From NCBI GenBank assembly GCA_024663395.1, contig JANFAH010000006.1, forward strand, positions 1,550,001 through 1,614,000: a DNA stretch of 64,000 bases. Direction: 5' to 3'. The position numbers and the translations under genes were made by a program. Below are positions 60,395 to 64,000 of the stretch, in pieces. Source of the stretch: Pisolithus tinctorius (lineage: Eukaryota > Basidiomycota > Agaricomycetes > Boletales > Pisolithaceae). The stretch's first letter is position 1; every line of letters starts with the position of its first letter. The notes beneath the pieces are model-generated. The model saw only the letters and a list, made by a program, of their open reading frames with translations, ran no database searches and was not told the origin of the DNA.

Positions 60395-63342
60395 ATGTCT
60401 AACACGCCCAGTACAGATGACGAACAAGATCTTTCTACGCTAGAATCCACTCTCAACAGCTTTCATCAAGCTAGCAATACTGCGGAGGCTCCAATCCATT
60501 CCGAGGTCCCTGTCCTCCCCCTACGATCGAACAGTCCAAATCCATGGGCGGAGGAACTACCGAGGCTTGAGATAAAGCCTGTTAGCACGCCGGATCCGGC
60601 TTGTCGAGAAGAGACATCCATCTTTAGTTTAACAACAAACTCGACGACAACGAGGCGGTCAAGTGAAGAGGCAGCAAACGTGGTACCCTCCGGAGACGTG
60701 CTGCGCGAGTTTGACCCGCTTTCGGATCAGCAAGAGCTCGATGCGCATTGTGCTTGGGCAGGTGCCGAGGGCCATCCACCGCCAGATGTCTCGCCGCAGA
60801 GTGCGAATGGCAGCCCCGGTCGTTCACGGTCACCTTCACTCGATCTATCTCTTAATGAGGCAACGTCCCCGTCTCGACCAAGCACTCCTGGATCACAGGT
60901 TCCTTCTGCATCACCATTCCCTTCTCTTGCCGCCATCGCGCGCACTTTCTCTATACCCGGTGTAGCAAGGACAACGAGACCAAGACCGACATCGATGGAC
61001 ACAGCTAAACCTATCGCACCACCTACACCCCGCACAGTCGCTTCTTTCGCTGCTCAACAGCAGCAGCCACCTTGTTCCCAACCCAGCTCCTCATTGCCTT
61101 TGTCAAATCAAGCACCAGTGCAGGAGGAAAAGAACATCGAGGAGAGCCGTGGCACGCAGGATCAGGATCATCAGTCATCTACGCCTACTAATTCGGGGAG
61201 CGGATCAGAAGTCCCGCGTAAAGACAAGGATCCGTCATTTGACTTCCAAAAGTTCTTGGATCAAATGAAGTCGAGGAGCGCGGAGCCGGTGGCAAAGTTT
61301 CTGAGATCGTGAGTGTCATCTCATCTACCCTTTGAGCTTGTTCATTGATCGTAATGACAGATTTCTCAGCAACTTTGCCAAGAGAACGTTCACCGTTAAT
61401 GACCAAGTCAAGATCATAAATGATTTCCTCAACGTACGTGAACGGTGCAGGGTTGCGTGTCTCGTGTACTAAGTGTGACGTAATTTATCTTTCAGTTCAT
61501 CTCCAGTAAGATGCGAGAAACGGATATTTGGCGGAACGCCAGCGATGTCGAGTTTGATAACGCTATGGAGGGGATGGAGAAATTGGTGATGAACAAGCTC
61601 TACGACTTGTGAGTGCATCTGCGCCTTCAACTATCATCGTCTAGCGTCCGTTCTGATCCATCAGTCCCCTCAAGTACATTTACCCCCAACCTTCCACTGC
61701 TCAACCCTCCACGACCAGTCACGGCTGATGATCTCGAACGAGATAGAGTTTTGTCGCAGCGAATTGTGCTGTTCCAGTGGGTGCAACCTTCTCATCTCGA
61801 CGCGACTGAGCTGGAGAACGACGATCCTGCCGTTGTGGGGTTCTTGGACTTTGCGCAGCAAGGTATGTATCATCCTGCTTTCTTCCACCGGTTCTAGGTG
61901 TTTACCGTGAATCCGCCGAGCCAGAGTTGTGCAAAGTCAACCACTACAAGGCACCCAGAGATAAGCTCATATGTATCCTGAACTGCTGCAAGGTTATTTT
62001 CGGTCAGTCGACTTTCCCATGTGCTATTTTCCTTGGTTTAAATTGTGCCTTCCTTAACCCTTGTCTTAGGTCTACTCCGCCATTTGCACAAGGACGAAGG
62101 GGCAGATTCTTTCGTTCCGATTTTGATTTATGTAGTCCTCAAAGCAAATCCCGACCATCTACTATCCAATGTAGAGTAAGCTGGCGAGTCGATGTTATCG
62201 TGGCTTTGCTCAATGCTGCTTATGCTCCAGGTTTGTCAACCGTTTTCGAAACCCGGTCAAATTACAGAGCGAGGCGGGGTATTACCTCTCGAGTTTGGTG
62301 AGAAGGGCAGCGTCGGAATTGTTACCATTCTCATCTCTCGATTCTGCGACAGATGGGAGCAGTCCAATTCATTGAAACTATGGACCATACCTCACTATCC
62401 AACATTACCCAAGAGGAGTTCGAACGGTGGGCTACGATGTGATCCATGGTATTTGTGCTCACGCGATTGCGATCGCACAGTAACGTCGAAGCAGCGATCC
62501 GTTCATTACCGCCCTCACTACCCATATCACCAACTTCATCCGCTTCCTCTTTGAGTCCATCAATCCTTGCGCCATCGCGAAGCTCTCATGCAGGAGAGGA
62601 ATCCGCTCAACCTCTTACCATTCGTACTCCTTCCGAGGCCCACGCACAGAGCCTGTCTGAGGATGCTCGTCGACTCTTACAGAAGACTGGTGATGCTGTG
62701 TCCAAGCCACTTAATGCGATCAGCCGTATTTTCAGCGAGGCCTTTGACGAGAAGATGGCGTATCTTCCAGGGCCGTTCGCTCCGTTGGAATTGGCGAGGG
62801 AACGTACTCGTGAGGGAGCTGGCGAAGGGAGCGGGAGTCGCAGGACTATCGTTGATCATCCTGCGCCGGAAATGCCTGCGAGCGGAGACAATTATGGGCA
62901 ACCTTTACAGACGCCGTATAAACCACGGGTGCGCAAGGTGTCGGCTGTATCTCCCACCCCGTCCTTCGTGAACGAGGGAACCCCAACCAGACCCAGATCC
63001 TTTCAGGGCGGTCCTTACACGAATCAACCCCTTGCACTTGGCCCCTCGCAAAGTGTTCAAGCACCATCATGGTCCCGTCCCCTCAATCCATTCCCTCAGC
63101 ACCTGCAACCTCCAAACCAACCACAACATATCTCTCGGACACCAACGCCTTCTCTTGACCTTACTGCTGTCCAGGCTGAGATCGACAGAGCACACGCACA
63201 CGCGAGCGCAGCGTCCCGTGCTACTCTTGCACAGATCTTCCCCGGAATGGACGCCGAGGTTCGGGAATGGGTACTAGAAGCCAACGGAGGTGACCTTGGG
63301 AAGAGTATTGAAGCACTGCTTGAGATGAGCGCTGCTTCTTAG
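60395..63342 (+). CDS. VPS9: VPS9 Rab5-family guanine nucleotide exchange factor with CUE domain
   Basis: Activates Rab5/Vps21 in endosomal and vacuolar transport. Exons: 60395-61308, 61361-61433, 61496-61608, 61675-61862, 61925-62002, 62070-62175, 62231-62297, 62353-62426 and 62481-63342 (824 aa). A long disordered N-terminus precedes the helical bundle (FLSNFAKRTFTVNDQVKIIN). The VPS9 domain has APRDKLICILNCCKVI, GADSFVPILIYVVLKANPDH, and the Tyr-finger segment EAGYYLSSLMGAVQFIETMD. The C-terminal CUE ubiquitin-binding domain is ATLAQIFPGMDAEVREWVLE followed by GGDLGKSIEALLEM. Introns of 52-67 bp interrupt only the conserved part. Confidence 0.93.
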
Positions 63343-63914
63343 AGCGGTTCTGTGCAGGAAGCAGGTGTTGGCAAGCATGTTTTGTCCGCAAGATATCGAC
63401 ATCTTCATGCTCTGTGGTGGATGGATTCGAGGCGCGTGTGCTGCAGTGTACATAATTTCGGAGCGGACTCTCAGTTTCACTGTATTCAGCACTCCATCTA
63501 GATCATGCCATTCATTACTAAACAACACATTGCTCGAGAGCTGAGCTGATTGCGAGATTCCCCTGCCCTCGCGAACACTCCTAGTAATCGCCGTCGAGGT
63601 TTTGTGCGAGTCCATGAACTTGTTCCACCTAGAGGTACACACGATCACTGCGAAAACTTCCACAGATTGTTGTTGGGCAAGGCACGTCTGTCGCAACTAT
63701 CTGCATCTATGGCATCTAACCTCGCACGGTGATGTCTGTTCGGGTGTCCATTCAGCTACAACAGCGCGGGGTTGCGGTGATGCGATTGGTCAGCTTAAGC
63801 ACCTCGTGTCATGACCCGATCACCGGTTGCAGAAACCTTGTGGCGGCAACATATATAAATCCCAGAACTCAGTGTCCACTGAGTCCTGCTCGTTATCCTT
63901 GGGAGTCTGTAAGG
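63343..63914. other. Intergenic with a TATA-like box
   Basis: No gene recognised to 63914. ATATATAAAT at 63851-63860 lies about 60 bp before an ATG at 63915 and could be the core promoter of the next gene. Confidence 0.4.
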
Positions 63915-64000
63915 ATGGCCTCTCCGACTACCAGCCCACCATTCCTCGGAAGTTCCTCGGAGACAGTTGTACGATCTGCGTGTTGACGTATCTGGGATGG
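63915..64000 (+). CDS. Possible 5' exon of a gene running off the right edge
   Basis: The ATG at 63915 opens MASPTTSPPFLGSSSETVV before an in-frame stop 23 codons in. A GT at 63976 could be a splice donor, making this a first exon. A TATA-like sequence about 60 bp upstream supports transcription. No family can be assigned from so few residues. Confidence 0.25.

Overview
The window is nuclear DNA from a filamentous basidiomycete, most likely an Agaricomycete (mushroom class). The genes are compact and packed with 45-70 bp GT-AG introns, and they run on both strands with short intergenic gaps. The gene families fit that group: a KAR9-like protein, a Clr2-like silencing factor, a NACHT-WD40 NLR, a DNMT5-type methyltransferase and tandem Zn2Cys6 proteins. 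No bacterial operons, rRNA, CRISPR or convincing tRNA were seen. All exon structures were worked out by hand from splice signals, reading phase and family motifs. Where an exon chain is given, its total length is divisible by three unless stated.

Layout. 0-8.5 kb: KAR9-like protein (minus, cut by the left edge), Clr2-like heterochromatin factor (minus), FBXO9/Pof7-type F-box protein (plus). 8.8-14.2 kb: a 1642-aa NLR (minus) with a NACHT domain and 15 near-identical WD40 repeats; its 3' half contains no CpG at all. 16.2-18.6 kb: PP2A B55 regulatory subunit (minus), divergent from a tiny cytochrome c oxidase subunit VIIa/9 gene (plus). 18.8-24.6 kb: DNAJB12-like J protein (minus), sterol C-24(28) reductase ERG4 (minus), divergent from MPE1/RBBP6 (plus). 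24.8-31.9 kb: a 2181-aa DNMT5-like protein (minus). 32.5-39.7 kb: CRIPT (minus), F-box protein (plus), EFM7 methyltransferase (minus), PEX7 (minus), divergent from a sirtuin with microexons (plus). 40-45.4 kb: two neighbouring genes for an uncharacterised C2HC zinc-finger family and a protein with five tandem Zn2Cys6 clusters (all minus). 45.7-55.5 kb: secreted GH16 glucanase, phosphoglucomutase, NAD(P)HX dehydratase and a REG1-like PP1 regulator (all minus). 55.5-60.4 kb: about 4.9 kb with no recognisable gene. 60.4-63.3 kb: VPS9 Rab5 exchange factor (plus). A possible first exon starts at 63.9 kb.

Most genes are housekeeping and not functionally linked. Three chromatin-silencing proteins share the window (Clr2-like, DNMT5-like, sirtuin), but they are not adjacent to one another. 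The most unusual observations are the 2.85 kb CpG-free block in the NLR gene, the PIP-box-bearing DNMT5-like protein, the five-cluster Zn2Cys6 protein with duplicated exon architecture, and the small C2HC zinc-finger family.
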